Part shown: one piece after another, positions 29,719 to 37,704 of the stretch
How the letters are laid out: each line of letters opens with the position of its first letter
Numbering within the stretch: the stretch's first letter is position 1
Source: Arthrobacter bambusae
GTDB taxonomy: Bacteria; Actinomycetota; Actinomycetes; Actinomycetales; Micrococcaceae
Direction of reading: 5' to 3'
NCBI RefSeq assembly: GCF_030812595.1
Contig: NZ_JAUSSZ010000011.1
Location: 57,162-121,161, forward strand
Length of the DNA stretch: 64,000 nucleotides
The notes under the pieces: generated by a model
Told to the model about the DNA's origin: nothing
Databases searched by the model: none
Seen by the model: the letters and a program-made list of their open reading frames with translations, nothing else
Translations under genes and position numbers: made by a program

Positions 29719-30183
29719 CTAGACCGCGCTCGCCAAGTAATCGATAGCCAGCTTGTAACCTTGGACTCCTGCTCCGACGATGACTGCGGTGCACACGGGC
29801 GAGAGGTAGGAGTGGTGGCGGAATTCTTCGCGCTGGTGCACGTTGGTGATGTGGACCTCGACGGCGGGGAGCTGCACTGCCGCGATGGCGTCCCGCAGTG
29901 CAACTGACGTGTGGGTGTAAGCGCCCGCGTTGATGACGATCCCGGCGGCTGTTCCACGTGCACCGTGGATGGCGTCCACCAGGTCGCCTTCGTGGTTCGA
30001 CTGGACGCAATCCACCGTGAAGCCGTGCGCCTCGGCAGCGCTCATGGCGAGCTGTTCAACGTCGGCCAAAGTGGACGTACCGTACTTTTCCGGCTCGCGG
30101 GTACCCAAGAGGTTCAAGTTGGGTCCGTTGAGGACAAGGATCGTGCCGCGGTCGGCTTCATTGGCAGCGGGAGCTTCAGTCAT
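29719..30183 (-). CDS. aroQ: 3-dehydroquinate dehydratase, type II
   Basis: A protein of 154 residues from ATG 30183. Type II motifs are [18 protein letters not shown] with the active-site Tyr/Arg lid, [29 protein letters not shown] and [21 protein letters not shown] with the catalytic His. It dehydrates 3-dehydroquinate in the shikimate pathway. It is a small dodecamer-forming fold of normal length. It lies downstream of marP, with a dispersed repeat in each flank. Confidence 0.95.
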   Translation of the reverse strand: MTEAPAANEADRGTILVLNGPNLNLLGTREPEKYGTSTLADVEQLAMSAAEAHGFTVDCVQSNHEGDLVDAIHGARGTAAGIVINAGAYTHTSVALRDAIAAVQLPAVEVHITNVHQREEFRHHSYLSPVCTAVIVGAGVQGYKLAIDYLASAV

Positions 30184-30230
30184 GCGTTCCAATGTAGCGG
30201 GCTACGAGTCCGCCCGGCGTTTCTTACGCA

Positions 30231-30306
30231 CATGCCCACTCTTCAGGACCAGCACCGGACATATAACCACTATGTCCAGCGCTCAACCCCACCGCTGAGC
30301 ATGTCC
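30231..30306 (+). repeat. Dispersed intergenic repeat, copy B
   Basis: It opens with CATGCCCACTC, carries the central stem GGACATA (30257-30263), loop TAACCAC, TATGTCC (30271-30277), and closes with GAGCATGTCCC. Order and spacing match copies C and D. It lies in the 137 bases between marP and aroQ. Confidence 0.7.
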
Positions 30307-30320
30307 CTTGGTGGGCCGGG

Positions 30321-31508
30321 TTATTTCTTGGTGCACTGCCCAGACGGCACTGCCGCGCTCAGGGATCCTGCTTGCTGGGCCACCGGTGAGAGCTCGTCCA
30401 TGGTGAGGGCGTAGCCCACTGCCACATCCGAAGTGGTCTTGGCGAAGACCACGCCGGCAACTTGCCCCTGGGTGGTCAGAAGCGGACCGCCCGAATTGCC
30501 CGGCTGCACGTCTCCGGCAAGCTTGTAGACCTGCTCCGGTGACGGGTTGTTGCCGTAAATGTCCGGGACAAGCAATGTAGAGATGCCCTCCACCGCGGCC
30601 GGTTTGGACTGGAACGGACCGCCGTGGGGGTAGCCTGCGAAGGCTGCGGGCGAGCCTGCCGGAAGGTCGACGCTCAACTGGAGCGGCGCCGTCGGGAGGC
30701 CGTCGACGGCGATCACGGCCAGGTCGCGTTGGCTGTCGAAGTAGACCACGCGGCCCGGCATCGCACCGCCGTCGGGAATTTCCACCACCGGCTGCGACAC
30801 GCCGGCCACGACGTGCGCGTTGGTCACCACGCGGCCAGGGGAGACAACGAAGCCGGAGCCCGTCTGGTTTTGGCCGCACTGGTAGGCCGTGCCGGCAATC
30901 TTCAGCACGGAATGGGCCGCATTGTTGAGTGCGGGAGTGTCCGTGCTGGTGTTCGGAATGGGCACGGGAGCCACGGGTCCGATGCCCTCGATGAGCTGCG
31001 GAATGCCGTTGCCCATGACCGTCGAACGCAATTGCGCCACGCTTGCCTTCACGGGCGTTGGCGTGACGGTGTCGATGATGCGGATCACCTTGGAATCAGC
31101 CAACTGCTGCGAAACGAACGGCACACCCAAGGAACCGATGCTGAACGCCAACATGGACATGACCAGTGCGGCGACGACCAGGCTGACCAAACCGCCCAGC
31201 ACGCGATCCAGCGCGTGCAACGGTTGGACGCGCACGGCCCTGCGGACCATCTGGCCGATCCAAGTACCAAGGCCATGCCCCAGGACAATGAGCAACACGG
31301 CCGAGCCGATAATGGCAGTCAGCCTCCAGCCGCTGTCTTTCACCCAGTCGCCGACTAGCGGAACGGCGATGAAAGCGGCCATTGCGCCCACGGCGAAGCC
31401 TGCGATTCCACCGAGGGTCACGAAGAAGCCGTTGCGCAGTCCGTAGACAAGGTAGGAAAGAAGCGTCAAAATCAACGCCAGGTCCAAGATGGTCAAGCCG
31501 AACACCAA
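30321..31508 (-). CDS. marP: MarP-family membrane serine protease (CvpA plus trypsin domain)
   Basis: A protein of 395 residues. Four predicted helices in residues 1-130 form a CvpA-like membrane domain, followed by a chymotrypsin-fold protease. The triad is His232 (TNAHVV), Asp262 (RDLAVI) and Ser339 (GDVQPGNSGGP). Cys211 and Cys393 occupy places equivalent to the MarP disulfide. In M. tuberculosis the homologue Rv3671c cleaves the peptidoglycan hydrolase RipA during acid stress. The gene is divergent from crp, as part of the conserved neighbourhood. Confidence 0.93.
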   Translation of the reverse strand: MVFGLTILDLALILTLLSYLVYGLRNGFFVTLGGIAGFAVGAMAAFIAVPLVGDWVKDSGWRLTAIIGSAVLLIVLGHGLGTWIGQMVRRAVRVQPLHALDRVLGGLVSLVVAALVMSMLAFSIGSLGVPFVSQQLADSKVIRIIDTVTPTPVKASVAQLRSTVMGNGIPQLIEGIGPVAPVPIPNTSTDTPALNNAAHSVLKIAGTAYQCGQNQTGSGFVVSPGRVVTNAHVVAGVSQPVVEIPDGGAMPGRVVYFDSQRDLAVIAVDGLPTAPLQLSVDLPAGSPAAFAGYPHGGPFQSKPAAVEGISTLLVPDIYGNNPSPEQVYKLAGDVQPGNSGGPLLTTQGQVAGVVFAKTTSDVAVGYALTMDELSPVAQQAGSLSAAVPSGQCTKK

Positions 31509-31752
31509 AGCTCCTCACAGCCGTGTAAGCACCAATTGTAGTTGCATGGACTGACTGCTTCCCTTCGCAAGTAAGCTGTCACCCAGCTCACGAAGCCGCC
31601 GTCGAACGAAGCATTCCGGGCGGGTCGGGGCGCCATTTTGGGCCTGTTCCGCGTGATTTAGGGCGTTTCGGCTGCCAAGTACGTCACAGACACGACAAAA
31701 TTCTGAAACAATGGCTGAAGCGCCCCAGCCGAACTTTTACTCAGGAGATTTC

Positions 31753-32430
31753 ATGGATATCGAGGTATTGCGCCGCGCACCCCTCTTCGCCACACTCGAC
31801 GACGATGCTTTCCGTCTGCTGACGGACGAACTCACCGAGGTGGACCTTTCACGCGGAGCGTCTGTTTTCCGCGAGGGAGATCAGGGTGACCAGCTGTACT
31901 TCATCGTGTCCGGCAAGGTTAAGCTCGGCCGCACCTCTCCTGATGGCCGCGAATCCCTGCTGGCCATCCTCGGCCCGGGCGAGCTTTTCGGCGAGATGGC
32001 CCTGTTCGACCCCAGCCCGCGCACCGCAACGGCCACGGCCGTTTCCGAGACCCGTCTGGCAGGCCTGAAGAACGAAAGCCTCAACGCCCTGCTGCGCACC
32101 CGGCCCGAGGTATCCGCACAATTGCTGCAGGCCCTCGCCCGCCGCTTGCGCCGCACCAACGATTCGCTGTCCGACCTCGTGTTCTCGGACGTCCCGGGCC
32201 GTGTCGCCAAGGCCCTGCTGGACCTCGCGGACCGCTTCGGCCGGCCCGCCACCGACGGCGTCCTCGTAGCCCACGAACTGACGCAGGAAGAACTGGCCCA
32301 GCTTGTCGGAGCTTCCCGCGAGACGGTCAACAAGGCTCTCGCCGAGTTCGTCCAGCGCGGCTGGCTGCGCCTGGAAGCACGCGCAGTGGTCATCCTGGAC
32401 ATGCAGCGCCTCCGCCAGCGCTCCCGGTAA
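31753..32430 (+). CDS. crp: Crp/Fnr-family transcriptional regulator
   Basis: A protein of 225 residues from ATG 31753, with CAGGAGA just upstream; an in-frame ATG 14 codons earlier lacks this site. It has a cyclic nucleotide-binding barrel with the phosphate cassette GELFGEMALFDPSPRTATATA and a C-terminal winged helix (LTQEELAQLVGASRETVNKALAEF). Length and context match actinobacterial Crp/GlxR (Rv3676). Likely a global cAMP-responsive regulator of carbon genes, possibly including acs and the sugar operons in this window. Confidence 0.95.
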   Translation: MDIEVLRRAPLFATLDDDAFRLLTDELTEVDLSRGASVFREGDQGDQLYFIVSGKVKLGRTSPDGRESLLAILGPGELFGEMALFDPSPRTATATAVSETRLAGLKNESLNALLRTRPEVSAQLLQALARRLRRTNDSLSDLVFSDVPGRVAKALLDLADRFGRPATDGVLVAHELTQEELAQLVGASRETVNKALAEFVQRGWLRLEARAVVILDMQRLRQRSR

Positions 32431-32436
32431 TTTCTA

Positions 32437-32496
32437 CGACACGAAAAATGCCTGGCGACACCGGAATTCCGGTGTCGCCAGGCATTTTTTGTGTCG
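32437..32496. terminator. 60-bp near-perfect palindrome, bidirectional terminator
   Basis: The sequence reads as two 30-base arms (32437-32466 and 32467-32496) with a single non-Watson-Crick pair (G32443 with T32490) and GGAATTCC at the centre. A- and T-runs sit on either side of the GC-rich stem, so it works for crp on the plus strand and for the convergent NUDIX gene on the minus strand. Confidence 0.9.
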
Positions 32497-32515
32497 CCGG
32501 TCGATTTGTGTGTCG

Positions 32516-33427
32516 TCAGCGCTCCCTCTGCGGCTCCCCTGACACGGTGCGGGCCGCTTCGACTTCGAGCATGAGGGCGCCGTCCTCTTCTACGAGCCGC
32601 GGCTGGTACATGTGCGGCTTGCGTTTGTAGCTGAGGTACGCAATACATCCTTGGGCGGCGGCCATCTTTTCGAGGATGATCTCCGAGCCCGGCACCAGCA
32701 ATTGGCCCAATGGCAAGCCAACTGTGTTTTCCTGGCCGATTTCGTCCCCAAGCAGGGTGGTCTCGCGCTCGGCCATGAGTTTGGAAACGCACACCCAGCG
32801 CCCCCAGACACCCTTGCTAGCCAACAACGAGGGCTGCTGGTTAACGGGAAGGGTGGCCGCGAAGTAGCGGGTGTTGAAGCGCCGGTGCGCAAAGTCCGGG
32901 CTGAGCCAGTTCACGAGCGGCTTGAGCAGGTCCGTGCGGAGCGACAGGCCACGCTTGGCCAGGACATCCGTGAACGACTTGTCCTGGGCTGCTACGGCCT
33001 CGCGTGCCTTCATCCACTCCGAAGTGGAGGTTGCCTCCACTGTTGAGGACAAGTCGGGGCCAGCCAGGAGCACGCCGGTTTCTTCGAACAGTTCGCGGAT
33101 GGCGCCCACCACGTGGCGGCGGGCAAGTCCGACGTCGGCCGTCCCCAGAGCGTCAGCCCAATGCTGAGGCGAGGGGCCGAGCCAGCCCAGGGCGTCGTCG
33201 TCGCTGGGTTCCAGCGACCCGCCGGGAAACGCGACAACGCCCAACGGCGAGGAACCCGGACGGTAACCCATCCATGTTTCCAAGCCAGTAGGCGAATCGC
33301 GGAGAAGGACAACAGATGATGCAAAACGCGCGGCGCGGGGGGCTGGTGCGCCGAGCTCAAGCCAGTTCCGTGCTGCCCCTTCCAGTTCAGGGGGTAACGC
33401 AAACAGGCGTCGGGCTAGTTGTGGCAA
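32516..33427 (-). CDS. NUDIX hydrolase family protein with large box insertion
   Basis: A protein of 303 residues from a TTG start at 33427, with AAGGAA upstream. The Nudix box is split: GGSLEPSDDD is separated from GAIRELFEETGVLL by about 35 residues, and both catalytic glutamates of REx2EE are kept. This arrangement is seen in NUDIX proteins related to eukaryotic NUDT19. Substrates may be CoA derivatives, but this is inference. It follows ridA after a 17-base gap. M. tuberculosis has a metallo-hydrolase at this position instead. Confidence 0.78.
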   Translation of the reverse strand: MPQLARRLFALPPELEGAARNWLELGAPAPRAARFASSVVLLRDSPTGLETWMGYRPGSSPLGVVAFPGGSLEPSDDDALGWLGPSPQHWADALGTADVGLARRHVVGAIRELFEETGVLLAGPDLSSTVEATSTSEWMKAREAVAAQDKSFTDVLAKRGLSLRTDLLKPLVNWLSPDFAHRRFNTRYFAATLPVNQQPSLLASKGVWGRWVCVSKLMAERETTLLGDEIGQENTVGLPLGQLLVPGSEIILEKMAAAQGCIAYLSYKRKPHMYQPRLVEEDGALMLEVEAARTVSGEPQRER

Positions 33428-33444
33428 TTGAGTGAACCGGTTCC

Positions 33445-33981
33445 TTAGCTGAATTCAGCGATCAACTCGACCTCGACGGGAGAGTCGAGCGGCAGGACGG
33501 CAACGCCGACGGCGGAACGCGCGTGCTGCCCTTTGTCGCCGAAGACACGCCCAAGGAGCTCGGATGCACCATTGATTACACCGGGCTGGCCGGTGAAGGA
33601 AGCATCGGAGGCCACGAAGCCAACGACCTTCACGATGCGCGTGATGCGGTCAAGGTCTCCGATGACGCTCTTGACGGCGGCCAAGGCATTGACCGCACAG
33701 ACGGCAGCGTACTTCTGCGCGTCTTCCGGAGACACCGTGGGCTCTTCCGAAAGGCCTTCTTCGCCGCTGGAGACTTTGCCGGTAGCTTCGAGTTTGCCGT
33801 TAATAAAGGGCAGCTGGCCGGAGGTGTACACGTGGTTGCCGGAGACGACGGCCGGGACGTAGGCGGCCACCGGAGCGGCGACAGCAGGCAGGGTCAGTCC
33901 CAGTTCGGCAAGGCGCTGCTCGACAGCGGATGCCGGAGTTGTGGATTCCGCGCCAACGGCGGCTTCTGCGGGCGTTGTCAT
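33445..33981 (-). CDS. RidA-family protein
   Basis: A protein of 178 residues from ATG 33981. The Rid fold signature is seen in VVSGNHVYTSGQLPFINGKL, ALAAVKSVIGDLDRITRIVKVVGFVAS and PVEVELIAEF. The arginine used by true RidA imine deaminases is not evident (ARSAVGVAVLP in the equivalent region), so it may belong to a Rid subgroup of unknown substrate. The N-terminus is extended by ~30 residues relative to short RidA. It lies two bases after the DUF4177 gene in an operon. Matches Rv3678c in order. Confidence 0.8.
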   Translation of the reverse strand: MTTPAEAAVGAESTTPASAVEQRLAELGLTLPAVAAPVAAYVPAVVSGNHVYTSGQLPFINGKLEATGKVSSGEEGLSEEPTVSPEDAQKYAAVCAVNALAAVKSVIGDLDRITRIVKVVGFVASDASFTGQPGVINGASELLGRVFGDKGQHARSAVGVAVLPLDSPVEVELIAEFS

Positions 33982-33983
33982 GG

Positions 33984-34139
33984 TTACTGCTTCTCCCTCT
34001 TCAAGTATGCAACAAGCCCGTTTCCGTCGGGCCCGGGAACAACCTGGACGAGCTCCCAGCCGTCCTCTCCCCACTGGTCGAGAATCTGCTTTGTGGCGTG
34101 AATGATGAGCGGAATCGTCGCGTACTCCCATTTGGTCAT
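33984..34139 (-). CDS. DUF4177 small protein
   Basis: Only 51 residues, beginning MTKWEYATIPLIIHATKQILDQWGEDGWELVQVV. The WEY start and the DGWELV turn are the DUF4177 hallmarks. Function unknown. Size and position, next to RidA and divergent from a class A PBP, equal Rv3678A in M. tuberculosis. It is the first gene of a minus-strand operon running through ridA and the NUDIX gene. Start choice follows the family; the open frame runs further upstream over the PBP start. Confidence 0.82.
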   Translation of the reverse strand: MTKWEYATIPLIIHATKQILDQWGEDGWELVQVVPGPDGNGLVAYLKREKQ

Positions 34140-34176
34140 GAAAGAAAGACTAGCCCTTGCCGGTAAAGTGGTGAAC

Positions 34177-36447
34177 ATGGTGACTCGTAGGAACCCTCTA
34201 TTCGACACTGCCACCACTCTTGGAAAGATCCTCGGATTCCTCGGTGTGAGCGCTATTTGTGGTGTCCTGGTGGCGGGCTTGCTCGTCCCCGCGGCCGCAG
34301 TTTCGGGCAGTGCGGCGAGTGGGTCCATTCAGTTCTTCGACACACTGCCGGCGGAGCTCCAAGTGAACCCGCCCAGCCAGGCGACCACGATCCTGGCCGC
34401 GGACGGCAGCCAGATCGCCTCCATCTACTCGGAGAACCGCACGCGGGTTTCGCTCGACCAGATGAGCCCATACATCAAGGACGCGATCGTCTCGGTCGAG
34501 GACAGCCGCTTCTATGAGCACGGAGGCATCGATGCCACCGGCATCATGCGCGCCATTGTCAGCACGGCGCGCGGAAAGCAGCAGGGTGCCTCCACCATCA
34601 CCCAGCAGTATGTGAACAACGTCATCAACGAATCGCTTGTTTCCCAGAACAAGGCTTCCGACGTCAAGCTCAACGGCGTGAACAAGGGCGTGGGAGACAA
34701 GCTTCGGGAGATGAAGCTGGCCATCGCACTCGAGAAGAAGTTCACCAAACAGCAGATTCTTGAGGGTTACCTCAACATCGTCTTCTTCAATAAGGACGCC
34801 TACGGCATCGAGGCCGCATCAAGGCTCTTCTTCAGCACCAGCGCCAAGGATCTCACCTTGCCGCAGGCCGCCTTGCTGGCGGGCGTCGTGAACAGCCCGG
34901 CCTATTACGACCCGGTGACGAACCCGGACCACGCGAAGCAGCGCCGAGACCTCGTTCTCGGCCTCATGCTGGACCAGGGCAAGATCAAGAAGGCTGACTA
35001 CGACGCTGCCGTCGCGACGCCGGTGACCACCAAGGTCACGCAGCCTCGCCAAGGCTGTGCCTACGCCGCTACCGCTGCGTACTTCTGTGACTACGTACTC
35101 CATTTGGTCTTGAACAACCCGGCCTACGGCGCCACGCCGGAAGAACGCGGAAACCGCGTCGCAAGGGGCGGTCTCACCATCCAGACCACGCTCGATCCGA
35201 AGGCCCAGGCCGTGGCCCAAGCCCAGGTTGACGCTTCCGCTGGCGCGAATCCGGACAAATGGGGCGCTTCCTTGGTGTCGGTCCAGCCGGGCACCGGCAA
35301 GATCATTTCGATGGCCCAAAATACCGTCTGGTTACCGGCCGACGGGAAGTTCCAGGCCGAGCAGAACTTCAATGTGGACAAGCTCGACGCCAATGGCAAC
35401 GATCTCAACGGTTTGGGTGGCTTCCAGCCCGGTTCAACCATGAAGCCCTTCACCTTCGCTGAGTGGTTGAACGAGGGCAAGTCCATGAACACGGTGTTGG
35501 ACGGCACCGTCCGGAAGTATCCTCAGAACTTCCCCTGGAAGAATACTTGCCCGACACCCGAGGACGGCTTCTACGACGGCAACGTGCAGGGCAGCTTCGA
35601 CCTTCAGAACGCCGAAGGCGGCTATTACAAGCCCATGACGGTAGTCGATGGTTTGGCCAACTCCATCAACACCATGACATTTGCCACGGCTGCAAGGGTT
35701 GACCTTTGTGGAATCCAGAAGATCGTCGACGCCGTCGGAATCCACGGCGGCCTGCCCGGAGCCAGCGGAGATCCCAACCCGAAGATTCCCATGACTCGCC
35801 TGGCCAACCTCATCGGCGCCACCCAGACCTCACCCCTGACCATGGCCAGCGCCTTCGCAACCTTTGCCAACAATGGAAAGTACTGCGAGCCCATCGCCAT
35901 CACGTCGGTCACCGACGAAACGGGTGCCAAGCTGCCGGCCCAGTCCACTAGCTGCAGGGATGCGGTGACCCCTGAGGTCGCTCACGGAGTTGCTTACGCA
36001 ATGCAAGAGGTTCTGAACAAGGGTTCCGGAGCGCTGATCCAGCCGCGTATCTCCACCAAGACCACTTTCCCCATTGCAGCCAAGACCGGTACGAACGACA
36101 CCAACAGTTCCACCTGGGTTGCCGGCTACACCTCCGGTCTCGCGACTGCCACCTGGTTTGGCGATCCGCTGGGCAATCAGCAACGCCCCGGACAAAATGT
36201 GACCATCAACGGCAAGTTCTACCAAGGCATTGACGGTTACATGATCGCTGGTCCCCAGTTCTCCAACTACATGCTCCAGGTTGCTCCCGCCTACGGAACC
36301 AACCCGTTCCCGGCTCCGCCGTCGAACCTCTTGGATCCTCCGGGGTACAAGACTTCAACGCCGTACAACAACACTCCGAGCAACACCTTCCCAAGCACCC
36401 CGCAGAACAACAACGGAAACAACAACGGGAAAAAGAACAATGGCTAG
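34177..36447 (+). CDS. Class A penicillin-binding protein, PonA2-like
   Basis: A protein of 756 residues from ATG 34177. One N-terminal membrane anchor is followed by a GT51 glycosyltransferase (EDSRFYEHGGIDATGIMRA, GASTITQQYVNN) and a transpeptidase with GSTMKPFTF (SxxK), an SxN motif in ANSINTM, and KTGTND. It polymerises and crosslinks peptidoglycan outside the membrane. The C-terminus is an Asn/Pro-rich tail, and no PASTA domain is present. It overlaps the downstream phosphoesterase gene by eight bases. The pair matches Rv3682-Rv3683. Confidence 0.94.
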   Translation: MVTRRNPLFDTATTLGKILGFLGVSAICGVLVAGLLVPAAAVSGSAASGSIQFFDTLPAELQVNPPSQATTILAADGSQIASIYSENRTRVSLDQMSPYIKDAIVSVEDSRFYEHGGIDATGIMRAIVSTARGKQQGASTITQQYVNNVINESLVSQNKASDVKLNGVNKGVGDKLREMKLAIALEKKFTKQQILEGYLNIVFFNKDAYGIEAASRLFFSTSAKDLTLPQAALLAGVVNSPAYYDPVTNPDHAKQRRDLVLGLMLDQGKIKKADYDAAVATPVTTKVTQPRQGCAYAATAAYFCDYVLHLVLNNPAYGATPEERGNRVARGGLTIQTTLDPKAQAVAQAQVDASAGANPDKWGASLVSVQPGTGKIISMAQNTVWLPADGKFQAEQNFNVDKLDANGNDLNGLGGFQPGSTMKPFTFAEWLNEGKSMNTVLDGTVRKYPQNFPWKNTCPTPEDGFYDGNVQGSFDLQNAEGGYYKPMTVVDGLANSINTMTFATAARVDLCGIQKIVDAVGIHGGLPGASGDPNPKIPMTRLANLIGATQTSPLTMASAFATFANNGKYCEPIAITSVTDETGAKLPAQSTSCRDAVTPEVAHGVAYAMQEVLNKGSGALIQPRISTKTTFPIAAKTGTNDTNSSTWVAGYTSGLATATWFGDPLGNQQRPGQNVTINGKFYQGIDGYMIAGPQFSNYMLQVAPAYGTNPFPAPPSNLLDPPGYKTSTPYNNTPSNTFPSTPQNNNGNNNGKKNNG

Positions 36448-37402
36448 CGGCTCCAAGCCCATCATTGAATCGCTGGCAAGCCGCGTCCGACGCATCGGAC
36501 GCGGCTTTGCCGTAGCCGCGGGCGCGGGCGCAACTGCCGGTGCTGCGGGATTTGCGTATGGCCTCTGGGAAAAGAACCAATTCGTCCTTCGGGAGGAGAC
36601 CCTTCCCATCCTGCCCGACGGCTCGGCTCCCCTCCGTGTGTTGCACATCAGCGACATCCATTTCGTACCGAGCCAACGCAAGAAGGCCGAATGGCTACGA
36701 TCGCTCGCGGAGCTTGAGCCTGACCTCGTGGTGAACACGGGTGACAATCTCAGCCACCCTCACGCCGTCGTCCCGCTGCTGGATGCATTGCAGCCACTCA
36801 TGAAGTTCCCGGGCGTCTTCGTTCCGGGATCCAACGACTACTACGCCCCGCGGTTCAAGAACCCCGCCGCGTATCTCCTCGGCCCGTCACGCGTCCAGAA
36901 CAATCCGGTCGAGCTCGATTGGCCGCGCCTGCGTTCAGGTTTCGGGATGTCCGGCTGGATCGACCTCACCAACAGGCACCAGTCCCTGCCGATCAACGGG
37001 ATCCGCTTCGATTTCTCCGGAGTGGATGACCCCCATTTGAACCGGGAGCGCTACACCGGCTGGCCACGCGGCACCGTCGGACAGGACTCCCGCCCGCACC
37101 TGCGCGTTGCCGTTATCCATGCCCCCTACCAACGGGTCCTGGACCATTTCACGAACGACTCCGCAGACCTCATCCTCGCCGGACACACCCACGGCGGCCA
37201 GATCTGCGTCCCCGGCTACGGCGCCTTGGTTGCCAACTGCGATCTCCCCACCTGGCGCGCCAAAGGCCTGCACGACTGGGAAAACGACGGGCGCACGACG
37301 CCGGTCAACGTCTCAGGCGGCATCGGAACCTCACGCTTCGCCCCGGTCCGGATCGCGTGCAAGCCAGAAGCCGTGCTGCTGACACTGACGGCCCGGCGAT
37401 AA
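36440..37402 (+). CDS. Calcineurin-like metallophosphoesterase
   Basis: A protein of 320 residues. The N-terminal hydrophobic stretch (AVAAGAGATAGAAGFAYGLW) suggests a membrane anchor. The metal-binding motifs are in order: SDIHF, NTGDN, GSNDYY (GNH/D-type), a histidine at VIHAPYQ, and GHTHGGQICVPG. This resembles the YkuE/LpxH-like group that acts on lipid-linked or membrane phosphodiesters. It begins eight bases before the PBP stop, implying coupled translation. Substrate unknown; a cell-envelope role is inferred from the PBP partner. Confidence 0.88.
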   Translation: MASGSKPIIESLASRVRRIGRGFAVAAGAGATAGAAGFAYGLWEKNQFVLREETLPILPDGSAPLRVLHISDIHFVPSQRKKAEWLRSLAELEPDLVVNTGDNLSHPHAVVPLLDALQPLMKFPGVFVPGSNDYYAPRFKNPAAYLLGPSRVQNNPVELDWPRLRSGFGMSGWIDLTNRHQSLPINGIRFDFSGVDDPHLNRERYTGWPRGTVGQDSRPHLRVAVIHAPYQRVLDHFTNDSADLILAGHTHGGQICVPGYGALVANCDLPTWRAKGLHDWENDGRTTPVNVSGGIGTSRFAPVRIACKPEAVLLTLTARR

Positions 37403-37416
37403 GGAGCACCACCACC

Positions 37417-37547
37417 GAGCATGCGCATTCCCCCGAGCAAAGGATGGACATGTCCACCTCGAGCAAAGGAGCATGCGCACTCCCCCACGCCAGCAATGGG
37501 CATAACAGTGATATGTCCATCCGTGGCTACCAGCGTTGGGCATGTCC
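37417..37547 (+). repeat. Dispersed intergenic repeat, copy C
   Basis: Blocks in order: GAGCATGC (37417), GGACATGTCCACC (37446), GAGCATGCGCACTC (37470), AATGGGCATAACAGTGATA with TATGTCC (37495-37517), and GGGCATGTCC (37538-37547). The same blocks occur in the same order in copy D. It follows the phosphoesterase gene and takes up much of a 302-base gap. Confidence 0.75.
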
Positions 37548-37619
37548 GGGAGGACCGCTCCCAATACCTCGCATCACGCAACGCAATGGTGCTGTGAATC
37601 CCGTTACGCGATGGCATAG

Positions 37620-37642
37620 GGTAGTTGCTATAGGAAACTACC
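37620..37642. promoter_or_regulatory. Palindromic operator candidate upstream of ABC exporter
   Basis: Perfect 7-base arms GGTAGTT (37620-37626) and AACTACC (37636-37642) flank GCTATAGGA, which contains a -10-like TATAGG. Size and TAGTT/AACTA arms resemble MarR-type operators common before drug exporters. No MarR gene is nearby. Confidence 0.6.
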
Positions 37643-37704
37643 TTCACGGGACGGGTCGCGCCGGGCGGGCGCGGAACGCCGGACAAAGCTGTTGAGAAGC
37701 GGGC

